A stretch of DNA of 64,000 nucleotides from Streptomyces griseocarneus (GCF_014655595.1 NZ_BNBL01000019.1:43343-107342); one strand, 5' to 3'; positions 26,077 to 33,872 are shown, counted from the first letter of the stretch. Translations and numbers: made by a program. Notes: generated from the letters alone by a model not told the origin.

Positions 26077-27018
26077 ATGCGTGCCATCAGCCAGAACGTC
26101 GCCGGCGGCCCGGACGTCCTCGAGCTCGTCGAGACCGACCGCCCCGAGCCGCGCCCCACCGAGATCCTCGTCCGCGTCCACGCCGCCGGCGTCAACCCGG
26201 TCGACTGGAAGACCCGCGCCCGCGGCACGCTCGTGTCCGGCGCCACCCCGCCGTACACCGTGGGCTGGGACGTGGCGGGCGTCGTCGAGGCCGTCGGCGC
26301 CGGCGTCACCCTCTTCGCCCCCGGCGACGAGGTCTACGGCATGCCGCGCTTCCCCCACGCCGCCGGCGCCTACGCCGACTACGTCACCGCCCCCTCCCGC
26401 CACTTCGCCCACAGCCCCGCCGGCCTCGGCCACATCCACAGCGCGGCCCTCCCCCTGGCCGCCCTCACCGCCTGGCAGGCCCTCGTCGACACCGCCGACG
26501 TCCGCCCCGGCCAGCGCGTCCTCGTCCACGCCGCCGCCGGCGGCGTCGGCCACCTCGCCGTACAGATCGCCAAGGCCCGCGGCGCCTACGTCATCGGCAC
26601 GGCCAGCGAGCCCAAGCACGCCCTCCTGCGCGACCTCGGCGCCGACGAACTCATCGACTACACCCGCCAGGACTTCGCCGACGTCGTCCACGACGTCGAC
26701 GTCGTCCTCGACACCATCGGCGGCGACTACGCCGCCCGCTCCCTGCGCACCCTGCGCCCGGGCGGCACCCTCCTCCTGATCGTCCCGCCGGACGACACCT
26801 TCCCGGCCGACGCGGCCCGCGCGGCCGGCATACGGGCGACCCACGTCCTGGTCGAGCCCGACCACCAGGGCCTGCGCGAGATCACCGCCCTGGTGGAGAG
26901 CGGCCGCCTGCGCGTCGAGGTCGACGCCGTGTTCCCCCTGGAGGAGGCGGCCAAGGCCCACGAGCTGGGTGAACGGGGTCGGACTACCGGGAAGATCGTG
27001 CTGGCGGTGGCGCCCTAA
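26077..27018 (+). CDS. NADP-dependent oxidoreductase, MDR/quinone reductase family
   Basis: The 313-residue medium-chain dehydrogenase/reductase has the GroES-like N-terminal half (VHAAGVNPVDWKTRARG) and a Rossmann half with VHAAAGGVGHLAVQIAKARG, the NADPH-binding loop, and GTASEPKHALL. It lacks the zinc-binding cysteines of alcohol dehydrogenases and so is closest to quinone oxidoreductases. The substrate is unknown. It is divergently paired with the GlxA-type regulator, suggesting induction by an electrophile or aldehyde sensed by that protein. Confidence 0.9.
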   Translation: MRAISQNVAGGPDVLELVETDRPEPRPTEILVRVHAAGVNPVDWKTRARGTLVSGATPPYTVGWDVAGVVEAVGAGVTLFAPGDEVYGMPRFPHAAGAYADYVTAPSRHFAHSPAGLGHIHSAALPLAALTAWQALVDTADVRPGQRVLVHAAAGGVGHLAVQIAKARGAYVIGTASEPKHALLRDLGADELIDYTRQDFADVVHDVDVVLDTIGGDYAARSLRTLRPGGTLLLIVPPDDTFPADAARAAGIRATHVLVEPDHQGLREITALVESGRLRVEVDAVFPLEEAAKAHELGERGRTTGKIVLAVAP

Positions 27019-27052
27019 CGGTCGCGTTCTGACGGTGACGTTCTGACGTGGC

Positions 27053-27112
27053 GGGTCGGGTCGGGTCGGGTCGGGTCGGGTCGGGTCGGGTCGGGTCGGG
27101 TCGGGTCGGGTC
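27053..27112. repeat. (GGGTC)12 pentanucleotide microsatellite
   Basis: Twelve exact tandem copies of GGGTC followed by a partial GGG begin 34 bases past the oxidoreductase stop codon. They precede what looks like a gene remnant. The perfect array suggests recent slippage expansion. Confidence 0.95.
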
Positions 27113-27115
27113 GGG

Positions 27116-27234
27116 AGTCACGATCCGCCCTCACCCGGGCGGGTGGCACTACGGTCGTAACCCATGTCGGCACGCTCAAGACGGATGTCCCCTTCCCCGT
27201 CGAGATCGACCTGCGCGACCTGATCGAGGTCTGA
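27116..27234 (+). pseudogene. Possible C-terminal gene remnant, Uma2-like
   Basis: One frame through this 119-base stretch reads a coding-like tail that includes VVTHVGTLKTDVPFPVEIDL and stops at the TGA at 27232. There is no start codon, and the GGGTC array breaks the frame upstream. The ending resembles the last strand and helix of Uma2-type (DUF820) nuclease-fold proteins, which are abundant in Streptomyces. I take it as the last part of a deleted gene. It could also be unrelated sequence. Confidence 0.3.
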
Positions 27235-27238
27235 GACC

Positions 27239-27664
27239 TCACTTCTGCCGGAGCCTCAGCTCGCACCACACCGTCTTGCCGGTGCCGTGCGGGCGCAGGC
27301 TGACGTTCCACACGTCGGCGAGGGCGGCAACGAGCGCGAGCCCCCGGCCCGCCTCCTCGTCGTCCCTCGCCTGCCGCACGCGTGGGACTCCGCGCCCGGC
27401 GTCCGACACCTCGATCCGCAGCTTCTCGCCGTCGACGGTGCACAGCGCCCGGATCTCCCGCTCCGGCGACGTCCGCCCGTGTCGGCACGCGTTGGCCATC
27501 AGCTCGCTCAGCAACAACACGGCCACGTCGGCCGTCTCCTCCCCGACCGGCCAGTCCCGCGCCTCCTCCCGCAACAGCATGCGCGCCCGCCCGACGCTGC
27601 GGGGATGACAGGGGAAGCACCAGCCGGCGAACTTCAGCGGGGTGCGAGGTCGTGCTGCTCTCAT
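27239..27664 (-). CDS. RsbW-like HATPase ATP-binding protein (AbaA-type)
   Basis: A 141-residue protein with a single histidine-kinase-like ATPase fold: N-box SELMANACRHG, G1 box VSDAGRG and G2 region EAGRGLALVAALAD, ending GTGKTVWCELRL. It resembles the anti-sigma/AbaA-associated ATPases that sit beside WhiJ-like regulators in Streptomyces. It is divergent from the HTH regulator gene, with 127 bases between the starts. No phospho-acceptor histidine is present, so it is not a full sensor kinase. Confidence 0.87.
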   Translation of the reverse strand: MRAARPRTPLKFAGWCFPCHPRSVGRARMLLREEARDWPVGEETADVAVLLLSELMANACRHGRTSPEREIRALCTVDGEKLRIEVSDAGRGVPRVRQARDDEEAGRGLALVAALADVWNVSLRPHGTGKTVWCELRLRQK

Positions 27665-27684
27665 CGATGTCCTCGGAGCGGTGA

Positions 27685-27706
27685 GTTTCGGCGTTCAGGC
27701 TGAAAC
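27685..27706. promoter_or_regulatory. Imperfect inverted repeat in the divergent promoter
   Basis: GTTTCGGC and GCTGAAAC, one mismatch, flank a six-base centre between the ATPase and the WhiJ-like regulator starts. It is a candidate autoregulatory site for the HTH protein. Confidence 0.35.
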
Positions 27707-27791
27707 CGTGGCTGGTCGGGGAGCAGGATCAGTAGTAACGAGGTGGGTACGACCCTTGTCGTACCCGGCAGGCACCGGAGGGGGCCGCGCG

Positions 27792-28607
27792 GTGACGAAC
27801 GAGAGCTCTCAGCCGCCGATGGCGTGGCGGCTATGTGGAAATCAGCTCAAGCTGTGGCGCGTCCAGGCCGGCTTCAGCCGCGAGGAGCTGGGCAAAGAAG
27901 CCGGGTACAACTACGAGACGGTCAAGTCGATGGAACAGGGGCGGCGGCGCCCCAGCCTGCGCCTGCTCGAAGTGGCCGACGAGATGTGTTCCGCGCGAGG
28001 AAAGCTGACCGCAACCGCGGAGTACTTGCAGCCGGAGAAATTTCCGCCGCGCTCGCAGGAGTTCATGGCTGTGGAAAGCGAAGCCATCGCCCTGCATTCC
28101 TACCAGCCTCTACTCATCCCAGGCCTCCTGCAGACCGAGGACTACGCACGCGCCCTGCTCAGTGCGAGCTATCCACCGCTGGACGACGAGACGGTCGAGG
28201 AACGGGTAACAGCCAGGCTGCGACGGCAGGAGAGGCTACGGGACAAGCCCTCCGCCCTGTTCAGCTTCGTGATCTATGAAGCGGCGCTGCGCAGCTTGGT
28301 GGGTGGGCACGAGGTGATGCGGCGGCAGCTTCACCACTTGCTGGAGTCATCAGAGCTGCGCAACGTGAGCATCAACGTGTTGCCGGTCGGCCGTGGTGCC
28401 GTCTTGGGACTCAGCGGTGCGCTGGTGATTTTGGAGACCGCTCAGCATCAGCAGTACGCCTACGTGGAAGGCCACGAAACGAGCGCGTTGCACTCCGCCC
28501 GGGAGCAGGTCAGCGTCCTGTCCCAACGCCATGGCATGATCCGCGCGCAAGCCCTCAGCGTCGAAGAGTCGGCAGTGTTCCTAAGGAAGTTGGCGGAGGA
28601 GCTATGA
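27792..28607 (+). CDS. WhiJ-like HTH regulator (XRE HTH plus DUF5753)
   Basis: The 271-residue protein has an N-terminal XRE-type helix-turn-helix (LKLWRVQAGFSREELGKEAG then YNYETVKSMEQGRRRPS) and a C-terminal DUF5753 domain (LIPGLLQTEDYARALL, RQERL, RRQLHHLLESSE). This is the domain pair of WhiJ and Scr1 regulators, which work with DUF397 partner proteins. The GTG start at 27792 has GGAGGG eight bases upstream. The following DUF397 gene begins inside its stop codon (ATGA). Confidence 0.9.
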   Translation: MTNESSQPPMAWRLCGNQLKLWRVQAGFSREELGKEAGYNYETVKSMEQGRRRPSLRLLEVADEMCSARGKLTATAEYLQPEKFPPRSQEFMAVESEAIALHSYQPLLIPGLLQTEDYARALLSASYPPLDDETVEERVTARLRRQERLRDKPSALFSFVIYEAALRSLVGGHEVMRRQLHHLLESSELRNVSINVLPVGRGAVLGLSGALVILETAQHQQYAYVEGHETSALHSAREQVSVLSQRHGMIRAQALSVEESAVFLRKLAEEL

Positions 28608-28789
28608 GAAGCGAGCTGGAATGGTTCAAGTCCAGCTATAGCGGCGATCAGGGCGACGACTGCGTCGAAGTCGCCACCTGCCCGAAGGCCATACACATCC
28701 GGGACTCGAAGCTCGAGCTTCGGGGGAGCAGCCCCCGCCTGACCATTACCCCCCGCGCGTGGGGGGACTTCATAACGGAGCTTCTATGA
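28604..28789 (+). CDS. DUF397 small partner protein, copy 1
   Basis: A 61-residue DUF397 protein with WFKSSYSG, DDCVEVA and IHIRDSKLELRG, ending AWGDFITELL. DUF397 proteins pair with WhiJ/Scr1-like regulators and in at least one case behave like the toxic partner of the HTH protein. It is coupled by ATGA overlaps to the regulator in front and to a second DUF397 gene behind. Confidence 0.88.
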   Translation: MRSELEWFKSSYSGDQGDDCVEVATCPKAIHIRDSKLELRGSSPRLTITPRAWGDFITELL

Positions 28790-28995
28790 GCGCACGGCTG
28801 ACATGGTTCAAGTCCAGCTATAGCGACCAGGTGGGCGGCGACTGTGTCGAGATTGCAGCCCTCCCCCAGGCCATCCACATCCGAGACTCGAAGCTCGAGC
28901 TTCGGGAACGCGGCCCTCGGCTGAACGTCCCCCCGAAAACATGGGGGACCTTCATAGCCGAGCTTCGGGCGTCGAGCGCCGAGCGCCCTCTTTAA
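28786..28995 (+). CDS. DUF397 small partner protein, copy 2
   Basis: A 69-residue paralogue of the preceding gene, with WFKSSYSDQVGGDCVE and the identical IHIRDSKLELRE segment and a longer C terminus. The DNA around GACTCGAAGCTCGAGCTTCG is identical in both copies, pointing to a recent tandem duplication. Two different DUF397 partners may compete for one regulator. Confidence 0.87.
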   Translation: MSARLTWFKSSYSDQVGGDCVEIAALPQAIHIRDSKLELRERGPRLNVPPKTWGTFIAELRASSAERPL

Positions 28996-29000
28996 GGAGT

Positions 29001-29031
29001 GGGAGGTGGGGTTTGACCCACCCACCCTCCC
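29001..29031 (+). terminator. Terminator-like hairpin after the DUF397 pair
   Basis: GGGAGGTGGG pairs with CCCACCCTCCC, with one bulged base, a few bases past the last stop codon of the three-gene operon. Confidence 0.55.
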
Positions 29032-29118
29032 AACCCCCGCGTAAGCACAGGCAGATGACTTTACGCAACCGCATCGCGACAGCGCGCACTCGCCGTGTAG
29101 CGTGCGCAGCAACAAGCA

Positions 29119-29152
29119 ACCCCCGCCGGTGCGCCAACACCGAAACGGGGGT
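29119..29152 (+). promoter_or_regulatory. Two-tier hairpin in the leader of the winged-helix gene
   Basis: ACCCCCG (29119-29125) pairs with CGGGGGT (29146-29152), and inside it CGGTG (29127-29131) pairs with CACCG (29138-29142) around a six-base loop. It ends 28 bases before the start codon. There is no T-run, so an RNA leader control element or operator is as likely as a terminator. Confidence 0.5.
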
Positions 29153-29180
29153 CTGACCACAGTGATCGAGAGGCGATCCA

Positions 29181-30050
29181 GTGGCTACCGCCAACACTAT
29201 CGCTGCCCCCCGCCCCTACACTCCCCCAATGGCCGCACCCGGCTACGGAAAGAAGTCCGCGCCGGACCAAAGCCCCCGCGATCGGCAGACCTTCGCTCAT
29301 CTGCCCGAGCGCGAAGCGCACATCGCGGCGCACATCGACCGGTTGCCGGACGGCGCGGCGATCGACGTGAAGACCCTGGCCAAGGAGCTGGCGGCGTACG
29401 GCCAGCACGCAATCCGCACGGCCCTCAACGCGCTCACCGCAGCCGGGCATGTCTTCCGCAAACGCGAAACCGTCGGCGAAGGCCGCACCCAGTGGGTGTG
29501 GCGCTCGTACTTCTCACGCACGCCACGCAGCGAAGCGTGGTGGAAGCGCTTCCTCAAGGGTGATGCACCCGAACCGCAGCCGGAACCGGCGGCGGCGCCG
29601 CCCTCGGAGGCCTACGAGGCCCTGGCCGTCGTCGCCCGGACGAACCCCCGCCTCCCCCTATCCGCTGCGGAGTGCGCGGACCTGGAACCGCTGGCGGCGG
29701 AATGGCTGGCGCGCGGCATTAGTCGCGCCCACCTCGTCCGAACGCTCACGGCGAATCTGCCGGGACACATCCACGCCCCGGCCGCCTTCACCCGCAAGCG
29801 CCTGCTCACGAAGTGCCCACCGGAACTGCCGCCCGCCGCTCAGCAACACACCTCACCCACCCTGGCGGAATGCGCCAACTGCGGCACCCCAGGCCGCCCG
29901 GAGGCACTGCCCGACGGCCTCTGCCGCCCCTGCCAGGGTTCCGCCACCCCGCCGCCCGAGCCGCCACTCATCCACCCCCAGGCCGCCGCAGCCCGGGCCG
30001 CCCACCAAGCGGGCCGCGCCCGCTTCCTCGCCCGCCCCAAACGCCGCTAG
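29181..30050 (+). CDS. Winged-helix (MarR-like) protein with C-terminal zinc ribbon
   Basis: The 289-residue protein has a winged-helix domain at about residues 35-110 (REAHIAAHIDRLPDGAAIDVK, then LAAYGQHAIRTALNALTAAGHVFRK). A linker helix region follows, with FLKG and a Pro/Ala-rich segment. A CxxC...CxxC zinc ribbon (CANCG and LCRPC) lies near residue 235-255, and the C terminus is basic (RARFLARPKRR). Annotation pipelines usually call such Streptomyces proteins MarR-like, but it does not resemble classical MarR over its length. The GTG start at 29181 has GAGAGG upstream. Many streptomycetes carry several paralogues; a DNA-binding role is likely and targets are unknown. Confidence 0.75.
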   Translation: MATANTIAAPRPYTPPMAAPGYGKKSAPDQSPRDRQTFAHLPEREAHIAAHIDRLPDGAAIDVKTLAKELAAYGQHAIRTALNALTAAGHVFRKRETVGEGRTQWVWRSYFSRTPRSEAWWKRFLKGDAPEPQPEPAAAPPSEAYEALAVVARTNPRLPLSAAECADLEPLAAEWLARGISRAHLVRTLTANLPGHIHAPAAFTRKRLLTKCPPELPPAAQQHTSPTLAECANCGTPGRPEALPDGLCRPCQGSATPPPEPPLIHPQAAAARAAHQAGRARFLARPKRR

Positions 30051-30126
30051 GGGCCTGTCCGAAGCGTAATTGCGCCGGCCGGGCCCAGCGCAGGCCCGGC
30101 CGGTGCTGCTGAACTATCCGCGGCAG

Positions 30127-30306
30127 TCAGAGGGGGGCGCCAGAGAGGCCGGCGAGGGTCTGGTCGAGGAGCTCGCCGAGTTGAGTGAGTACGGTCTCGA
30201 GGCTTGCGGGAGGGCCGCCGGGGGCGGCTTGGGCTGGGGCGGCGAGGCCGAAGGTGAGCAGGGCTAGCACGGCCGTGGTGGTGAGGGGACGGAGGATGCG
30301 CCGCAA
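30127..30306 (-). CDS. Very small secreted peptide with signal sequence
   Basis: A 59-residue product made almost entirely of a signal peptide (LRRILRPLTTTAVLALLTFG, cleavage after AAPAQA) and a 30-residue mature part that is amphipathic (LETVLTQLGELLDQTLAGL) and ends in GAPL. The start is a TTG at 30306 with AAAGGA six bases before it; no ATG fits the ribosome site. I do not recognise the family. The mature part could be a signalling or surface peptide. No maturation or export gene is adjacent. Confidence 0.6.
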   Translation of the reverse strand: MRRILRPLTTTAVLALLTFGLAAPAQAAPGGPPASLETVLTQLGELLDQTLAGLSGAPL

Positions 30307-30544
30307 GGCAGGTCCTTTCTCTCCATTCGCGGCCGGCGACGGCATGCGCAGTGACCGCACGGTCTCCTGGCCAGAGGGCGCCCAAGGGGCATTTCAGGTC
30401 AGCCTGAAGGCTTTCCTGTCCACCATGCGGGCTAACACCATGTCACCCAGACGTGTCACCCGGGCACCTCCACACACGAGCAGAACCGCAGCTTCCTCAT
30501 GACGATCTCGCAACGCTGTGAGGTCCAGCCCGACGGGGCAGACC
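30307..30544. other. Intergenic stretch, no convincing gene
   Basis: Between the secreted peptide and the 100-residue protein gene lie 238 bases with lower GC than the surroundings. A minus-strand frame (30394-30642) runs through it, but it overlaps the end of the neighbouring gene and has no ribosome site. The region probably contains the peptide gene promoter. Confidence 0.4.
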
Positions 30545-30847
30545 TCAGCCGGGGTTGTCCTGGCCGATTGCCCGGATGACGTCGGCAAGCCACACCAGGT
30601 GGTAGCCCAGGGCCCCGTCCTGGTGAGCGAGCAGGTCCTCAAGGCGCTGCCATGACTCTGAGAGCTGCCCGATTGTGAGTGTCTTCGGCTCGTTGAGGAC
30701 GTCGTAGAGCTGATCGCCTGGCACGGACCAGAAGTACTCCTCGTCGAGCGTCACGGTGAGACCGGCTGACGCTTCCACCTGCTGGAGCACCACATCGAAG
30801 GCATGGCGAAGTCGATCAAGTGGGATCTGCAGGGGTTCGCTGGTCAT
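30545..30847 (-). CDS. Conserved-looking 100-residue protein, unknown function
   Basis: A small acidic alpha-helical protein starting MTSEPLQIPLDRLRHAFDVV and containing EEYFWSVP, LYDVLNEP, LTIGQLSESWQRLEDLL and ALGYHLVWLADVIRAIG. The pattern of aromatic and leucine residues suggests a compact soluble fold; no family name comes to mind. It is divergent from the CxxC-containing 348-residue protein with 115 bases between them, which suggests that the pair is co-regulated. Confidence 0.7.
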   Translation of the reverse strand: MTSEPLQIPLDRLRHAFDVVLQQVEASAGLTVTLDEEYFWSVPGDQLYDVLNEPKTLTIGQLSESWQRLEDLLAHQDGALGYHLVWLADVIRAIGQDNPG

Positions 30848-30962
30848 GAGCGAGATTGTCACAGCCACCCGTCCGGCATCGGCCGCGCAGGGCGAACAAA
30901 CGTTTTGGCCCCGGGTCGCCGGCCGCACCATACTCGCGTGTCGGCCGGCATCGAGAGGGAAC

Positions 30963-32009
30963 ATGGACGCGTTCACGTGCGTGCGGTGCGATGCCGTGCT
31001 GACCGCACCGGTGTCGCGAGTTCCGTATCCCGCTTACGCCCGCCACACCTACGGCAACGGCCGGTCCCTCCCGGTGCTGATGGAATCGGGTACCTACGCC
31101 GTCGACCCGGAACCGTTCGGGCCGCCGTGGCGGCAGTGGAGCGAGATCGACCCGGCCGAGGCGGAGGCCCGCGGAGTGTTCGCGCCCGTACACGCCCTGT
31201 CCTTCGGGATGCCCGGGTCGATCGTCATGGCCCCGGGCGATGCCCACGGCACCGTCCTGATCCCTGAGCGCACCGAGGGCTTCTGCTGCGGCCTCGACGG
31301 CCGGGACGGGCCCAACCTCGCATGCGCCCGGTGCGGACAGGAAGTCGCGACCCGGGTCGACGACTGCTCCCTGTGGCAGGCGACCTGGCTCGAACCGAGC
31401 GCCGTCCGCCGCGTCGCCACCGGCCCGGACCGCTCGATCACGACCTGGCAGACCCTCGCGGAGGAACGACACAGCACGCCACCGGTCGAGGAAAACGGAT
31501 CGTGGAGCCCTCGCTGGGAGGTGGAAGTCTCCATAGCGCTGGCTCACCTGGTGGCGGCCTCGGGCGGCTCGCACGTCACCGTCCCGGACGGCCCCCTGGC
31601 GGAATCGTTCCGCCGCTCCATCGAGGACGTACTCCCACCGGGGCCGAACGCCAAACACGCGGCCCTTGCCGGACCGGGACTGCCTGCCCCCGACCCGGCA
31701 CCGGACATCCTCGTGGTTCCGCGGCACCCGCAGACCGGAGAGCCCTGGCCGACGCCGCCCGGCGTCGGCGCCGTGCCGCTTGCCGCGGACGTATGGATGC
31801 ACCTCGCCTTCCACAGAGAACACCCACTCCTGCCCGCTACGGGAAGGCTGCCCGCCGGCGTCGCGCGCGACGAACCGCTGTCGCCGTGGCCCTGGAGGCC
31901 GCTGTACGTCGTCACTCAGGCCTTCTTCCACACGCTGGCCCGCCTGCCCGCCGTCCGGCAGCCATGGCTGCGGGCCATCCATGACGGCGGATCAGCTCAG
32001 TTCCGGTGA
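30963..32009 (+). CDS. Hypothetical protein with N-terminal cysteine pairs, unknown function
   Basis: The 348-residue protein begins MDAFTCVRCDAVLTAPV, a CxxC knuckle, and has further cysteines in GFCCGLDG, ACARCGQE and VDDCSLWQ, which together could bind one or two zinc ions. The middle and C-terminal halves are Pro/Trp-rich without recognisable motifs (for example MHLAFHREHPLLPATGRL). There is no signal peptide or TM segment. The start at 30963 has GAGAGGGAAC just upstream. I do not recognise the family; similar long Trp/Pro-rich hypothetical proteins are frequent in Streptomyces. Confidence 0.7.
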   Translation: MDAFTCVRCDAVLTAPVSRVPYPAYARHTYGNGRSLPVLMESGTYAVDPEPFGPPWRQWSEIDPAEAEARGVFAPVHALSFGMPGSIVMAPGDAHGTVLIPERTEGFCCGLDGRDGPNLACARCGQEVATRVDDCSLWQATWLEPSAVRRVATGPDRSITTWQTLAEERHSTPPVEENGSWSPRWEVEVSIALAHLVAASGGSHVTVPDGPLAESFRRSIEDVLPPGPNAKHAALAGPGLPAPDPAPDILVVPRHPQTGEPWPTPPGVGAVPLAADVWMHLAFHREHPLLPATGRLPAGVARDEPLSPWPWRPLYVVTQAFFHTLARLPAVRQPWLRAIHDGGSAQFR

Positions 32010-32094
32010 CACCGCGCAGCGCAGCACCCTTGGGGCGACGCCCGGCACGCTCCACGGCCTGTGGCGTCTCCGCATAGCGTTCACCTTCAATTCA

Positions 32095-32219
32095 TTGCAA
32101 CGCACAGACGCCTGACGTTGCGTTAACCCAGAGACTCGTTGCAATGATTTTACGGCTCTGACCTGCAGTAATGCCAGTTCTGTGCAACGTCACTGTTGAT
32201 CGATTCGTGAATGCAACGT
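32095..32219. promoter_or_regulatory. Cluster of five GCAACG motifs upstream of the DUF4097 gene
   Basis: The hexamer GCAACG occurs at 32097-32102, 32184-32189 and 32213-32218, and as its complement CGTTGC at 32116-32121 and 32137-32142. Two copies extend to GCAACGTCA, and the first two are convergently oriented as an inverted repeat. The region is AT-richer than its neighbours. It looks like a multi-site operator or promoter for the DUF4097-hydrolase unit. Confidence 0.5.
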
Positions 32220-32261
32220 AGCTTTTCGCTCATCGGAAACGACGAGCTCAAGGAGAGCGCA

Positions 32262-32930
32262 ATGCAGAAGTTCACCACCACCGCCCCCATCACCGCCGTC
32301 CTGGACGTCCCCGCCGGACGCATCCGCTTCATCGCCGCCGACCGCGCCGACACCACCGTCGAGGTCCTGCCCGCCAACGCCTCGAGCGGCCGTGACGTCA
32401 AGGCGGCGGAGCAGACCACGGTCGCCTACACCGACGGCGTCCTGCGGATCGAGGCCGCACCGGCCAAGAACCGCATCCTCGGCAGCTCCGGCTCGGTCGA
32501 GGTGACCGTTCAGCTGCCCGCCGGCTCCCACATCCAGGCCAAGACCGCCAGCGCCGAACTCCGCGGCGTCGGACGCCTCGGCGACGTCACCTTCGAGGCC
32601 GCACAGGGCACCGTCAAGCTCGACGAAACCGCAAGCGCCCACCTCACCCTCCAGGCCGGCGACATCAAGGTCGGCCTCCTGGACGGCCCCGCCCACCTCA
32701 GCACGCAAAAGGGCGACCTCCACATCACCGAAGCCACCCACGGCACCGTCGAACTGCGCACCGAACACGGCCACATCACCATCGGCGCCGCCCGCGGAAT
32801 CTCCGCCTCCCTGGACGCCGGCACCACCTACGGCCGCATCCACAACGCACTCACCAACACCAACAACACCACCACCCTCAACATCCACGCCACCACCGCC
32901 TACGGCGACATCACCGCCCGCAGCCTCTAA
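32262..32930 (+). CDS. DUF4097 beta-strand repeat (polymer-forming-like) protein
   Basis: A 222-residue protein made of repeating short beta strands (for example KFTTTAPITAVLDVPAGRIR, GTVKLDETASAHLTL, GHITIGAARGISASLDAGTTY), the pattern of DUF4097, which forms a right-handed beta helix or bactofilin-like fibre. No signal peptide is present. AAGGAG precedes the ATG by about seven bases. It is followed at 53 bases by an alpha/beta hydrolase gene; in Streptomyces DUF4097 genes often sit with a regulator and a hydrolase or transporter, and here the regulator is absent from the neighbourhood. Confidence 0.85.
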   Translation: MQKFTTTAPITAVLDVPAGRIRFIAADRADTTVEVLPANASSGRDVKAAEQTTVAYTDGVLRIEAAPAKNRILGSSGSVEVTVQLPAGSHIQAKTASAELRGVGRLGDVTFEAAQGTVKLDETASAHLTLQAGDIKVGLLDGPAHLSTQKGDLHITEATHGTVELRTEHGHITIGAARGISASLDAGTTYGRIHNALTNTNNTTTLNIHATTAYGDITARSL

Positions 32931-32983
32931 AACACACCCCTCCCCCAGCCCCGAAGACCTCTGACACCGGAAGAAGCCACACC

Positions 32984-33769
32984 ATGACCATCGAGCACTC
33001 CGCCTGGACCGGCATGGTGTCGGTCGACGACACCGCACTGGCCGTGACCGACACCGGCGGGCCCGGTCGTGCCGTGGTCTACCTCAACGGCTCCTACGCC
33101 GACCAGTCGCACTGGCGGCGCGTCATCACCGAACTCGGCGGCGACTACCGGCACATCACGTACGACGAGCGCGCCCGCGGCAAGTCGAAGCGCGCCACGG
33201 ACTACTCGTTCGAGGCATGCCTGCGCGACCTCGACGCCATCCTGGCCGCCAGGAACGTGGACCGGCCGATCCTGGTGGGCTGGTCCTACGGCGCCATGCT
33301 CGCCGTGCACTGGGCCGCCCGGAACCCGGACCGCGCCCTGGGGGTGGTGTCCGTGGACGGCGCCCTGCCGCACGAGTGGCTCGACGATGCCGCCCGGGAG
33401 CAGATCCGCAAGCTGTTCCGCCGGATGAGCCCGCTGTTCCCGATCGCCCGCCCGCTCGGCCTGGCCGCGCGGATGAGCGCCGCGCAGCACGCCGAGATCA
33501 ACATCGAGGCCAACGAGCTCTGCGCGCCCGCCGTCCTCAACCCGGTCTTCGACCGTCTGACCGTGCCGGCCCGGTACGTGCTCGCCACCGGCGGCAACCT
33601 GGGCGGCGACCCGAAGCTGATGGAACAGATCCGCGCCAACCTCGACCCGGTCGTCGCCCGTAACCCCAACATCCGGGTCAGCGCGAAGGTCGCGAGCAAC
33701 CACTCCAAGATCCTGCGCAAGGACTTCCGAGCCGTCGCCGACGCGGTGCGCGAGCTCTCCGCGCACTGA
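32984..33769 (+). CDS. Alpha/beta-hydrolase
   Basis: The 261-residue soluble hydrolase has an oxyanion-hole-like VYLNGSYADQSHW, the nucleophile elbow GWSYGAM and a C-terminal catalytic histidine in VASNHSKILRKDF. The fold resembles haloperoxidase or lactonase-type hydrolases, but the substrate is not deducible. It follows the DUF4097 gene with short spacing, so the two are probably one operon under the motif cluster upstream. Confidence 0.87.
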   Translation: MTIEHSAWTGMVSVDDTALAVTDTGGPGRAVVYLNGSYADQSHWRRVITELGGDYRHITYDERARGKSKRATDYSFEACLRDLDAILAARNVDRPILVGWSYGAMLAVHWAARNPDRALGVVSVDGALPHEWLDDAAREQIRKLFRRMSPLFPIARPLGLAARMSAAQHAEINIEANELCAPAVLNPVFDRLTVPARYVLATGGNLGGDPKLMEQIRANLDPVVARNPNIRVSAKVASNHSKILRKDFRAVADAVRELSAH

Positions 33770-33872
33770 TCCGCCGGCCGCTCGCCCCTGTGGGTGATTG
33801 ACCTTATTTGCACCTCAACACGAGGATTGCCCTCATCCGGCAAGGCCCCATCCCCCACAGGAAGGCCGAGCG

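Noticed and set aside
27053..27112. CRISPR-like repeat reading of the GGGTC array
   Set aside because: Units are five bases with no spacers; it is a microsatellite.
30394..30642. An 82-codon minus-strand frame after the 100-residue protein
   Set aside because: It overlaps the end of the better-supported gene, lacks a ribosome site and has no recognisable pattern, though a fragment LDLTALRDRHEEAA looks protein-like.
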